The translations under genes were made by a program, and so were the position numbers. From Rhynochetos jubatus (lineage: Eukaryota > Chordata > Aves > Eurypygiformes > Rhynochetidae), in assembly GCA_027574665.1 (NCBI GenBank), contig CM050655.1:8551170-8615169 (forward strand): a stretch of DNA of 64,000 nt. Reading direction: 5' to 3'. Shown piece by piece: positions 1 to 11,869 of the stretch. Numbering within the stretch: position 1 is the stretch's first letter; each line of letters opens with the position of its first letter. The notes beneath the pieces are model-generated. The model made no database searches and was not told the origin of the DNA. It saw nothing but the letters and a program-made list of their open reading frames with translations.

Positions 1-1833
1 TTGAAATGTTTTGTCCTTCAGATATGCTTGTGGCTTAGATCCTTGTTCACCAAGGGTGCTGCTTGGAAGGCAGATGACTAGACTTTGCTCTTGAATGAAG
101 CTAGTGTTAATTCCTCTTGCCACCTGCCCCCTCAAAGATTTGGCTCCAACACTACAGCAAAGCCCAGGAGGCTGGAGACCAGCCCTTACGGCTGTCCTCT
201 GAAGGCAGAAACCGTGTCACTCGCATCTTGTGAACCTGATGGTTGTGCTCAGCTTTCCCCTGTGACGCTTTGATGAAAAAAGAAAGCTTTCATTGCAGCA
301 TAGCCAGCCTTTTAGAAGAAAATAAGGCAATAGAAACTGGCTTTACACTTTTTTGGTAGACGAACATGAATCATTTCTGTCTTGCTTCTTAACAACTCTT
401 GACAATATTTATATTTAACTAACAATGTTTTCCATGTTTCAGTCTTACTGAATTTCTTGTTTTCTCATCATTTCTTTTAGCTGTGCTCACTCAAATGCTG
501 ATTATTCCTTATTGGTTGTTTAACTGCAGTATTGATTAGCTGCTTTCATATTTACTGCATTGTAGGCAGAAATATTAAAGGAAGTTGAAACATGATAAAA
601 CCAGTTTTTTGTCAATGCCAATTTCTACAACTGGCTTCCAGATTTTTCTCAGTTTACGTTCTCTCTTTCCTGATGTGTATTTAAAAGGTGCTTTATAACT
701 TTTAAAAAAGAAATTTCTGGTAGGATTGCTAGACATTATAACCAATGATTGTGGGGTTTGTAGATATCCCTTTAACATTTTTGAAAAATTTCGAGTATAA
801 TTTGCAAGCCTAGGTTACCACATCCATTCAGACAGATATTCATATCCAGGACAAATTAAAAAAATAAATTGATAAACCCTGTTAATTGGTTCTCCTTTTG
901 CATTGCCAGATGCTTTCTCAATAGCTGCTTCATCAAAACCCAATGATATTTCTGCAAAAAAACGCCCACACCTAATGGATATGCCTTAATAACCAGGTGT
1001 TTATGGGTTAGTGAGGCTTGTCATATGGTCCCGGTAGATTGTCAGTTTCCTCAGTTATTAACAACCTCATCTGAAGAGTTTTATAGACTACGTTAACTAT
1101 TAAATGCTGCTGGAAAAAGATAGTATGCTAAAATTGACAACTAATAATTCTAGATATGAATAATTTGCTCAGAGCTCTAAAATTGTTCTCACTTGACATA
1201 TTACCGTTACTTGTTCTTTGTTTGCTGGGGTTTATATATACATATATATGAAAACAAAGTGGAGGTTAGTTTTTCACCCCTCTTTTTCCTCTCCAAATGT
1301 TAGTTGCTAACTCTTATTCTATATAGAAGTAGCAGTGAAAGTTCCTTATATGTAGTTCAAACACACTGAATATTCCTGTTTATTGTAGCTACCTGATGGA
1401 TCCTCTTAACAGGCTCTCATCCTTCGGATAGTGCTTGGTACACTGTAAATTTATCTCAAAGCACTTAGCTGAATGGATGATGGAAAGTAACATGATTGAG
1501 TGCAACAGTTTGGCAAGCTCACAAGGAGAAGTGCTAAAGCAAATGTTAGCCAGGTTAAGGAGCAAACCAAAACAATTACTTACATTTTACCTGCCATCAT
1601 AACAATGGATTGGATCTTGTATCAGAAGGAACCCTGCACCAATGCTCAACTTTCAGACTTGGGGAGTCTATTTTTAATTGACATAATAGTTTAGTCTGAT
1701 TTTTAATCTGGGAGAAGAACTGAGCATCCTCCCTCTTCCTCCTTCATCCCAGCTGTGCTGTGTTGCACCCTTTGGGTACTGCATTCATATAGGTTGTGTT
1801 CTTAGGCGCTCTCTTTACTTTTTTGGAAGTGTT
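1..1833. other. Non-coding, AT-rich upstream stretch
   Basis: I see no gene here. The sequence is AT-rich and intron-like, with stops in all frames; open frames do not exceed about 70 codons and none resembles a known family. The only distinct local feature is a short TA-rich simple repeat near 1231-1250. It may belong to the 5' flank of ANK3 or to an intron of a longer ANK3 transcript; the window alone cannot decide. Confidence 0.6.
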
Positions 1834-2172
1834 ATCATAGAACAGTTTGGGTTGGAAGGGACCTTTAAAGGTCATCAAGTCCAACCCCCCTGTGATGAGC
1901 AGGGACACCTTCAACTAGGTCAGGTTGCTCAGAGCCCCGGCCAACCTCACCTTGAATGTTTCCAGGGATGGGGCTTCTACCACCTTTGGGCAACCTGTGC
2001 CAGTGCCTCACCATTCTCACTGTATAAAATGTCTTACGTGTACTCTAAACCTACCTTCTTTTAGTTTAAAACCATTACTCTTTGTCCTATTGCTACAGGC
2101 CTTCCTAAAAAGTCTGTCTTCATCATTCTTAGAAGCCCCCTGTAAGTACTGATTGGCCATGGTAAGGTCTCA
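1834..2172 (-). mobile_element. CR1 LINE fragment (3' end, 5'-truncated)
   Basis: This is the 3' end of a chicken-repeat-1 (CR1) non-LTR retrotransposon in reverse orientation. On the + strand it opens with a single remnant of the ATCATAGAA terminal 8-mer, then the diagnostic GGTTGGAAGGGACC and CATCAAGTCCAACC blocks. Next come the stretches that encode the end of the reverse-transcriptase ORF, including a segment reading TTTAGTTTAAAACCATTAC. Similarity fades around 2172, just after GGTAAGGTCTC. CR1 copies are normally truncated at the 5' end, have no poly(A) tail and leave no clear target duplication, which fits this copy. It has many substitutions and cannot encode a functional protein. The short open frames over 1852-2152 are by-products of the repeat. 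Confidence 0.92.
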
Positions 2173-2758
2173 TGGCTGCTTTTGTGTAAGTGAATAGAGA
2201 AGATTCTCTGGATTTTTGGAAATACTTACATCCCATGGACTTCGACACTTCAGATCCACAGTGTTTATGCTGTGAGTCTAGGAAGCCCTGCGTGCTAGAT
2301 TGCCTTTGCTGCTGAGTTTGCCAGGGGCTTGTAGCTGGGAGTTCTCCCTCGTTTCTAGCCTTGGGGTGCTGTTCAGGCTTCTTGAGTACTCACTCTCCTT
2401 CACAACAGCATAAAGTAGCTGAATTTAATCTGTATGTTTTAATAGGCCGCATGACCATCCTAACAGCAGTACTGCACTGTCCACACTTAGCACAGGAGGG
2501 AAATGAGACTCAGAAGCAAACCGTTACAAACTTCTGGTAGGGATGGACCTTGCTGCCTTGCCTCACCCCTTTCCTCTGCTGTTGGACACTGATCACCCCA
2601 GGCTTGTGCAATAATGTCAGTCACAGTCCCTGCTGATATTTGAATGCTCTCAAGCCCCTTTCACTGCAGATCTTGTTCTTTTGTTATTCCTGTTCTCTAG
2701 TTGTCTTGTTCTCAGAAGCCAAACCCTAATCCTGACCCTAAACCTGGTCTCTTCTTTC
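2173..2758. other. Non-coding spacer between CR1 and LTR
   Basis: There is no gene here. A short run near 2722-2747 holds degenerate CCCTAA-like units and lies just outside the LTR target duplication. The rest is unremarkable unique-looking sequence. Confidence 0.5.
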
Positions 2759-2763
2759 TCAGG
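2759..2763. repeat. Target-site duplication, left copy (TCAGG)
   Basis: The five bases TCAGG lie directly before the TG terminus of the LTR at 2764 and recur exactly after its CA terminus at 3651-3655. A 5-bp duplication is usual for ERVL-class integrations. Confidence 0.75.
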
Positions 2764-3650
2764 TGTTGTGATATAGGCCCAGGTAGCAATACTAAGCCCC
2801 ATGCACCTGCTTGCTCACTCCTCCCCACAGTGGGAGGAGAAAATATAAGAAAAAGCTCGTGGGTTGAGACAAGGAGGGATCACTCACCGGTTACGGTCAG
2901 GGGCAAAAGAGACTGAATTTGGGGAAGAAAAATCAATTTAATTAGTTACCAATTAAATCAGAGTAGGGCAATGAGAGAAAACCAGATCTTAAAAACTTTT
3001 CCCCCACCCCTTCCTTCTTTGTGGCTCAGCTTTGCTTCCCATTTCTCTCCCTCCTCCCCTCCAGTGGTGCAGGGGGATGGGGAATGGGGGTTATGGTCAG
3101 TCCATCACATGCTGTCTCTGCTGCTCCTTCCTCCTCAGGGGAGGATCCGCACACTCTGCCCCTGCTCTGGTGAGGGGTCCATCCCACGGGAGACAGTCGT
3201 CCACCAACTTCTCCAGTGTGAGTCCTTCCCATGAACTGCTCTGGTGTGGATCCCTCCTGCAGGGTGCAGCCCTTCAGGAGCAGCCTGCTCCGGCATGGGG
3301 CCCTCCCCAGGCTGCAGGGGGTTCTCTGCTCCCCTGTGACCCTCCATGGCTGCGGGGCACAGCCTGTCCTCTCACCATGGGCTGCCAGGGAATCCCTGTT
3401 CCAGCTCTCCTCCTCTCTGAGCTGACTTTTGGTGTCTGCCTGGGTTGTCACACATCCCACTCCTCTTTCTGCTGCAGGTCCTCTTTGTTTTCCCTTCCTA
3501 AATATGTTAATCCCAGAGGTGATAATTGTCTCCGCTGTGACTAGAGGTGGGTCTGACTTGGAGCTGCAGAAGCTTCCAGCAGCTTCTAACTAGGGCCATC
3601 CCTGTGACCCCTCCCCTGCAACCAAAACTCCACCACACAAACCCAACTCA
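2764..3650 (-). mobile_element. Solo LTR of an avian ERVL-like endogenous retrovirus
   Basis: This 887-bp element has TG...CA ends and a matching 5-bp target duplication (TCAGG) on both sides, so it looks like a complete solo LTR left after recombination between two LTRs. I recognise the family from bird genomes: the + strand begins TGTTGTGATATAGG, contains the GCTCACTCCTCCCCACAGTG block, and has a GC-rich middle with repeated 'CTGCTCC..GTGGGGTCC'-type units. I place it on the minus strand because that strand carries a TATA-like CATATTTAGG (about 3495-3506 on +) after its 5' end, where family members have a CCAAT-plus-TATA promoter. No gag, pol or env sequence is present. Long open frames on both strands between 3026 and 3544 reflect its GC-rich composition. 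The exact family name is not certain. Confidence 0.85.
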
Positions 3651-3655
3651 TCAGG
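3651..3655. repeat. Target-site duplication, right copy (TCAGG)
   Basis: Exact repeat of 2759-2763, abutting the CA end of the LTR. It confirms the element boundaries to the base. Confidence 0.75.
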
Positions 3656-5567
3656 GCAGTAGCCCAGGGCAGCACTCATGGTTCACCTCGGGGATGTTGC
3701 TAGGTGAGCCCTGTGCTCTCCCTTAGCCACATGTTACGGTGCTGGCATGTGTGCCCCTATCTGTGTTCCGTGTAAGTGGAAAATAATTTGGATACTACTG
3801 GGGTGATCTGACGGAGGTGGACTGAACTGGCTTTGGTGGATGGTCTGCCTGATTTCTGTTAACCTTCAGGTCTCTGTCACAGAGGTGCGGGGAATCCTCC
3901 TCCCCCCATCCGTGAAATAGATGAAATCAGTTGTAGATTTAGATGCTGTAAGAGCTTCCTGGGCACATTAATTGTAGATGGCTGCTGGGAATAGTTTCCC
4001 AGTGTTCACAGAATTGTTATGAATGGATTGATGAGGAAAAGGCATGTATTTTGAAAGAGGCAATTTTGACGACTCTTGTGGTTGGCTTTACAAAAGAATT
4101 GGGAGATTTTCGCCAAAATAATAGAGAAATAACTGCATAGCAAACTATACACTGCGGTTTGGCAATGTATTCTGTTGCAGATAAGAATCTAGACATTCCA
4201 AATTCATTTTTTTGTGAGGTGAGGGAAGTAAAGGTTTTTTTATAAAGTATTGTGGCCGGTTGTACTCCTGCTAGTTTGGCAACATTTTTCTAAAATAAAA
4301 ATATTTCTGAAGCTGGGCATCTACTTTTCATCTGTTATGCAGCACCATTGTCTGCATGTCGTCATGGCTGTCTGCGATACAGAGGCGAGGTGGTGGCATG
4401 AAGGGTACGCCAAAGGTGGAAGTCTGTGGCCCTTCCCTTGGAGGGCTGGATGCCTGCTGCAGTGAGGGGCTCCAGGGTCGGCTGAGCTGCAGGGTGAAGT
4501 GTTAAATTTGGTAGGATCTGTGATGTGGCCTGCACAATACTTTGTAATTGCACTGAACAATGTTGCTTCTGTATTAATTCTGCCAATGTAGCTCCACCGA
4601 AAGGCTGCTGAGAACAGTTTGTGGTATGACCACGTTAACCTGCTCCTCAGCTTCAGAACCCTAATGGCTGCCTGCCTGCTGTGTGACCTGGTGCCTCTCC
4701 CTGCCCCGGGACTGCGCTTCCAGACAGATGTTCATCTGATGGAGGTGCTAGCAGAAGCTTCCCTCCTCCTTTTCCCTGGGGGAAGGTGTGGAGCCTGCTG
4801 CCTTCTCCTCTCACTAGGCAGGTTTGGGAGTGCCGTTTGCAAACCCGCCGGGCTGTCCATGACCTCCCACTGCCTGGGGAGCAACCTTCCCCTCCTGTAT
4901 TCCTGCAGCCCTGGGGTGTCACGCCTGCCCTCAGCACACAGCTGCTGCCACTACCCCACCCAAACTTGGCAGTGGTTTGGGTCTCAAATTATTTGCCGTT
5001 CTGTCCTGATAGAGGACGGACTCTGTCAACTCACCTGTTCAGTTTTCCAGGCAGAGAAATGAGGAGGTAGGCTGCTAATATCCAACTTTAACTCTGTGCA
5101 ATTGTCCATGTTTACCACCTGTTCCGATGTTCAGTGGAGGCAGTTTTCAGACCTGGGGCCAAAGCCAGGCTATTGTTAAAACATCACATTTTTTGAAGAG
5201 AGGACAATGGAAATAACAAATAGAAAGTCACACAACTGCTGTAAAAACAAGCAGGCAAACAGCAACAACCTAAGGATTGAGCCTGGCTGATTTGGTAACT
5301 CCTGTAGCAGGACTTTTGCTTTTGCAATTATTTAGGTGTCACTCTATATGATGTCAAGAGTATTAAAATCAGCTTGATTCGAAACCATGATAATCTAACT
5401 TGTAGAGAATGTATGTTGTCTCCTGATTTAGGTATTTAGAGAGCTTGAATGAAAATAATTCCTAATGTATGCAGTACGTATGTAGCTCAACAAAATCCTT
5501 GAAAGAGCTTAGTCATATAGTAGCATTTTAGGATTTGTAAATAATTTTGGTTTAGGAAACAGAACAA

Positions 5568-5584
5568 CTGCACCCTCTAGTGAC
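5568..5584 (-). promoter_or_regulatory. CTCF-like binding motif
   Basis: The minus strand reads GTCACTAGAGGGTGCAG, close to the CTCF core (CCA[C]TAG[A/G]GGG[C/T]GC). This is a motif match by eye only. Single CTCF-like matches also occur by chance or as relics of old repeats, so occupancy is unproven. Confidence 0.4.
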
Positions 5585-7443
5585 AAACCCTGTGTGTACC
5601 AGAGGATCAAGGCAGTTTTTGCACTGTGGTGTGGCATGACAGAACTAGAGATTTCGTGTTACACACCAGGCAAGCTTTGATAGAAATACAGCATTAGTTA
5701 TTTTTTTTAATGTATTGATGAGATTCTTAGAGCATTGCCTTTGCTGTTAAGGACTTCTTAGCCTGTCACTGTCAGACATACTGAATCGCTATTTATGTTG
5801 AGCACCTTTGATTAGAAAGGAGCTGTCACATTGCTTGTCAATGTGTCATGTCATGCTTTCGGTTATTGCTAAAAGGAACTTGGTTTTTTTTAGGAATATT
5901 GTTAATAAAACCCTGTATGTTTGAATGGTGTAATGTGACAGTGTGTCAAGTGTGCTATAAGCAACACTGATTTTTCCTGTAGGGAAACAAGCCACGTTTG
6001 AGTTTCTGCACACATTAGGAACGCGCAGCTTCCTCTCCAAGCGTATGCTGCCTGAGCTTCTGCTACAATGCTGCCATAATTACATTTTCACAGAAATACT
6101 CGTATGGCATCAGTAATGAGTTAAATGTAATTGCTGTTAGGGCCTACAGGTGAACACTGAACATGCGTTTGTTGATATACAAGACCCAAGTAAACCAAAA
6201 GCAGAATAAGACATTTCTGGTGATTCCGTTCAAAGCAGTTTTGATTCAGCCAACATTTTGGCTTCAGGTGCTTAGCTAGAATGTAGGTCTTAGCCAGACT
6301 CTTCTCTCTCATAGCTCCTTAAATGATCCTGATCTTCTCTGGCAACACTACCTTTCTTGCAGCCTGCTGACAGTGCGTTGATACTGCTTTGCTGCTTACC
6401 TGCTGATTCATCAGTATTGCTTCCTGCCCTCCCTGTTTGTCTTTGCCGGTTTCCCTCTGGTGACCATTCATCTCCCCCAGCATCTGAGAGCTGGTACTCC
6501 GTCAAGCGGAGGGATGGTTTCATCAGCGAGCGAGCCTGTGCCTTGTGTTGGCTGGAACAGTTGTCAGATGTCAGGATGTGCTTGCCATATGTACTTCCTG
6601 TGGACATTTTCCTAATTATTAATTGCGTGAGTTTTGAAGTGGTTGTTAATCGGCAGTGGAACATTTTGTGGGTTTCAACAGTGAGATAATAGCTCATAAA
6701 AATAGTTTTAAAACACACTGAAATTTTCACATGAAAGTTATTTCCTTTCTTGTTTTTTGTTGTCTACTGACAAGCACATTTCTTTTTTGGGGTATTAGAT
6801 TGCTGTTGCTTGAGCTAGCCAACAATTATTTTTTCCTCTCTAAAGACAGATATTACATAAGAAATGTGGAAATCATTATCATAGGATGTCTGTAATCAAA
6901 TGTTGATGTGATACAGTCATGATTAAAACTCTTAAAGGTCTAAGTAGTAAAGCCCTCAGAACTCTGTTTTAAAAATATTGTAAAAGGAAACCATTACAAA
7001 TATCCATCAATTCTTTCAATACACACTTCAAGCATTTTGTTTGGATGTCAGAACACCATAGGAGCTGAGCCGTTTGAAAACTGTTAAATCTTCAGATTTG
7101 TATTTGCCTGTGGTTAATGATGAAAATTTCCTGTCTCTGGAGCTCATAATACTGATACACTATGTTGAGCCTAGATGCTTACATGGTGCATGTGTGAATT
7201 TTTGTACTTGAAAATTTTCATTGCTTTGAGTATCATTAGGTAATACTGAAGGTAAACTCTATGACAGAACTTACTACTAATGTAATTTGTATTCATTTAA
7301 AATACAGTGAATTTTAAAAAAACCCCAACCTTTTTAAAACAAATATTTAAAAGATCAGCCTTAATTAATCAATTAGAGTATTTTGCAAAAGGCAGAAAGT
7401 TCCAGTTGACAACATTCTGCAGAGAAAGTACTTTTCACCTTTT

Positions 7444-7460
7444 TTGTTGTTGTTGTTTTG
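7444..7460. repeat. (TTG)n simple repeat
   Basis: About five TTG units followed by a T/G-rich tail, inside an AT-rich stretch. Confidence 0.8.
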
Positions 7461-10400
7461 GTGGGTTTTTCTTAATAAAATAAATTATTTTTATAAAAAG
7501 ACTACATTTTTGTTCTCTGACACATCTTATTGTTAAGAAAATTCCAAGGCTGGAATTATGTGCCATGTTACACCAGCTGTGTCACTATAGAAGGGATTAG
7601 AGTAACTACTGAGATGAATCTCTTCTACTTCAGCTAATTGTTTCTGTTGTTCAAGGTCATTTCCATTAACAGAGCTCAGCAGAACAGTACAGCGTGAAAA
7701 TCTGAAATCAAATCAAGAGCCTGGTTAAAATCCCAAAACAAAATTTATATGTAATTGTCTCGTTAGATATAAATTTAAATTCTAGTGGCATTTCCCAACA
7801 ACTACAGCTAAATCAAATTTAGTGACGGCTTGTACATGTGTTTACAGGCCTCTGAAATGCAAAAGGTCTCCTTGTACATACTTGGGCGCTCTCACGTTTG
7901 GTGCTGGTTGTGACATGGTTTCTTACAAGACAAGCCATCCCATTCATTGCAGTACCTCTCACGGAATGGATAGTTCAGGGTGCCCCTAATCACCCTGCAG
8001 TTTTATTAACTCAGAGACTCTTCCAGGAAAGCAGATGTGGTGCTAACTCTGCATTAATCACTGAGCTGGGAAAAATTAGTTTTAAAAGAGGGTGTCTTTC
8101 AGCTGCCCATATATGTGATAGACAGAAATGCCCAAAGGAATATTTTTTATGAAGTGCCATGAAGTATTTCCAGTTGGTAGTGCTGTAAACAGGGGCAAGA
8201 GCAAACCAGTGCTTTGAAATCGGTGTGTCCTGCTGCACTGATTCACAAAACAGGTCCAGGACACCCGGTAACAGTGAAAGCTCCCATGGCCCACCTAGCA
8301 TTTCCCTTCTGCTGCCAACACCCAGCTCCATCTTCCGCTTCGGATCAGGTATAAACCTGCCAACAAGAGCTGTAATTTAATCTCGAATTGGATGAAAACC
8401 AGGCTGACTAATCTAGGCAGGTTGTTCTTGATGTCTTCATGTCTGTGATTTTCAGCCTGGAGAGCAGGTTATCTTTTCTGGTCTTTATCTGTAAGTGCTG
8501 CAGACACTTCTTCATTAATAGGTGGATTTGAGTCTTTTATTTTTCCAGTTCAATCTTGTTAATCAGCTGTTAGTGGATGTTGATTACCAGTGGTTTTCTG
8601 GCTTGGGTAAGGTTTAGGAGTCAGGCTGTGGGGTTTTTTTCCCTTATCAGTATCAATACCTCAAGTTTTCTTAGAAGTTTCCTCTTCCAAAAAATAATTA
8701 ACGAATTGAAGCATTTCTAAGTTGTATCCAAACTGATTCTTATTGTGATGGTTATATTTTGATCTGTTGCTGTTTTTTCCTGTGAATAAAGTGAAAATCA
8801 ATAGGGTGGCACTGGGTTTTGATCTATGATTTCAGTCTGATCTCTAACACTTACTACTTTCAGCACGTCATTGAAAGCAGAAAGCCACTTTGGTGTGTTA
8901 GCATTCGTGGCAGTACCTTAGTGACAAGTGGTGACCCCCGTAAATATTTGATGGGTTATAGAACTTGTCAGATGGCTCCTTACACACGATAATCCTAGAA
9001 GAATTTTTGCATGCTAGGGGAGGGCTGCCAGGTATGTTTTTAATTCCTGTGTTGGCACTGAGAAACAGTTCTACAACACGATCTAAATGTCCTTTTGGGA
9101 ACAACTGCATTTTACTTGTAAATAAAAATTGTAATTGTGTTATTTTTGGTAATACATGGAAGCTAACCACATTATGATGCAATATAATGTTTCTTTATGA
9201 AGATTTTTAATTTTTTTTCTGCAAGCTTCATCTCTGTTTAAGTCATGCTCATTTCTTCCTTACTAAAACTGCTATTTATGATTCTTCTTTAGAAAGTCAG
9301 AAAAGATGCAATGCTAGGAAAGCTATGTGGATTTATGCTAACTGTAAAGGACGGTGTTGCACTCTCCTCACGCCTTTCTGTTCAGAGAGTCTTAATTGGA
9401 ACTTGTTCTGCTTGAAGTAATTCCTTGTGGCTTATGGCATCTGTCTGATAGCTACAGGAAACGGTGGTGCGACTGCAACCGGTGATGTGATTTTGAAGGA
9501 GAACCTTTTGAACTTATTTGTGAATCTACTATGTGCACACCAATTCTGGGTGTTCCTAGAGTTACAGGTTACGACATCACAATCACCAGCTTTATGAAAT
9601 TTGCAACAAAGGGTCTGTTTTACTTTATTGATTCATATAATTTATGTAGGTAGACAGTTTGGAGGTTTGGCTTCTTCTCAAGCTCAGTATCTCTCCCTCC
9701 TCTGAAACGGGGTTTGGGGGAAAATGGGAATGGGGTGGTAGTGGGTTTCAGGGGAATAATGTAATCATGGCAAGTAGGATTGAGGGAGGCTTAGCAATGG
9801 ACTTTGTACAAATGAAGTGAGAGCGAAACCAAAGAGTATTTCTCAAAAATTGATGAGGGACTGAAGAGTGATACTTGGAATTGTAAGAAAGTTGTGGATC
9901 ATGGAAGGATAGAGGATTAGAATATCACCTTGATACTGGGGAAAGAAATAAGGAGGTGCCTCTGTTATATCTCTGAAGGTGGGACTGGTTGTTAGGGCTG
10001 CTGTGTGGGCAGCAGGCTGTTGGTAGTGGCTGCGGCCAGTTTACGTGAATACCAGTCCGTGTCGAAGGAGTGAGACAGCTGTGTGGTGTGCCCTCACGGG
10101 TGGGGGCTCTGATCCAGATTTAGTCTTGGTCAGAAGGAGCTAACTGGTGGGATTCCCCAAAATTCATCTAGTCCTGCAATGACTTGTTTGCATCTTTATG
10201 TGATGTATCAGAAGGGATCCTGAATGATGGGTGCTGGATAGTTAGAGATGAACCAAGGGGAAGCGTTAATTTAATCTTCAGCAGAAAGGGACGCAGCCAG
10301 TTTTTAAGATGATAGTGTAGATGTGTTTGGCAATTGTTGTATCTGTATTGATTAATCTGCCTCAGCCCTTGCTGCATGAAGAGGCGGACTGAGTGAAATC

Positions 10401-11853
10401 AATACCCAAAGGTAATCTGTGCCTTCCTGTAGCAGTGTGATCCTTGTAGCCTTGTCCCAGAGAGCACAGACGGCTCTACCGAGGGCTGGGTAGCAAAGGC
10501 CAAAGAGGAGCTGTGCTGAATCGCAGCATACCTGAAGAGCTTTGGCAATCGCCTTCCTTTTAGTTGGCATTGCTGCTGTGAAATCTTTGGATTTTGTTGG
10601 TGACTAACCTTTCACAGCTAGAGAGTGAAATGTATTGCTTAATTCTGTGTACCCTTTCAAGGTACTTTTCAAGTATTACCAAGTAATTGTACGTAGCTGT
10701 TGAATGAAAGTAGTAAAAGTAATTGCTAAAGTACAGCAGCATAAAGAACACAATATTACTTATGTTATAAAAATACAACCCAGCTGTGGCATGGTAATAT
10801 GTTTTAAAATACGCTGTCTATATGCAGATCACACCAATGGTTAGGTATTTAATGTTCTAACCACTTTTTAAAAATATGTCATTCGGTTCACTCATAACAG
10901 GAAAATTTTGATATAACCAGGAAGAGCCAGTCTGATGTGGGTTTGTTTTTTACATACTTCTTTCATTACACTGAGTTAAATTCGCAGATCATGCCATTCT
11001 TCATGATTTGAAATTTGTTAGCCTATTTTCTAGACCCTCACAAGAAATATCTTAAGAGAGACAGAGATGCAGGAGAATGATTCATCATGGAGGTTTAACT
11101 ATCCTGCAGACAGGCACTGGTAACCCCTGCATTAATGAGTTGCAGAAGTGACAGGGGCAGTTTATCTTACGTCAAATGTATACCATTTATACGTGTGTAT
11201 ATACACACGAGCAATGTTTGTACACACAGAGATGTGAACAATGTCTTAAAATGCATTTTCACAGATATTACATATATGCATCTACATGTAATATACATGG
11301 TAATGTGTTGTAAAACATCGCTACCTCAACCAACCTAAGCAAACGCCCACCCAATACTGGCACTGAGTACCAGGCCACGGTTCTATCCTTCAGACCACAA
11401 GGTGCAGCTGCACCTACAGGGGAAACTCCCAGACGTGCGCAGGGGAGAGCCTGGAATTGTGCAGCAGTGGAGCTGGTGCCAGCATAGTGCTTCATGGATC
11501 TTTGGCAGCTGCTCTGTACGCTCTTGCAGTTTTGGTGAGAGCTTTCTCCCGGGAAAGGCTGCTGGCATCAAGCATTGGCACTGAACTGTCCAAAAGAGTT
11601 TTGGTGCAATCTGCCAAGCCATAAGAAACCAATCATTCCTAGTTCTATGTAATATTTACCCCAGGCGGTTTTAGGGCTCTTTTCACACATTAATATATAC
11701 TCTGCATGTGAGTTGGTTGCATACATAAAACTGCCTTTGTTTTTCCTAGATAATCCACAAGATGGTAGTGCACCAAAATCATGTCTCTCTCTGTGCAGTA
11801 TGCTGGGTAACAATGTTTTTTTAAATCTCATTTCAATTTGCTGGCAATTCAAC

Positions 11854-11869
11854 AAAAAAAAAAAAAAAA
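11854..11869. repeat. Poly(A) tract, 16 bases
   Basis: An uninterrupted A run. No retroposed gene or SINE body is recognisable just upstream of it. Confidence 0.85.

Larger units (their letters stand above)
3656..11853. other. Non-coding, intron-like or intergenic DNA
   Basis: No gene is supported. The longest open frames are 4619-5062 (+, 147 codons, in a GC-richer patch) and 6290-6730 (-, 146 codons, overlapped by a 110-codon frame on +). Neither shows a domain, codon pattern or splice structure that I recognise. A CTCF-like motif lies at 5568-5584 and a short TTG repeat at 7444-7460. The remainder is AT-rich with scattered T runs. Confidence 0.5.

Noticed and set aside
4336-4358. REST/RE1-like word GCAGCACCATTGTCTGC
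   Set aside because: The left half fits but the right half (GGACAGCGC) does not.
4619-5062. 147-codon open frame on +
   Set aside because: Lies in a GC-rich patch with overlapping frames on both strands; no domain, no splice structure and no recognisable homology.
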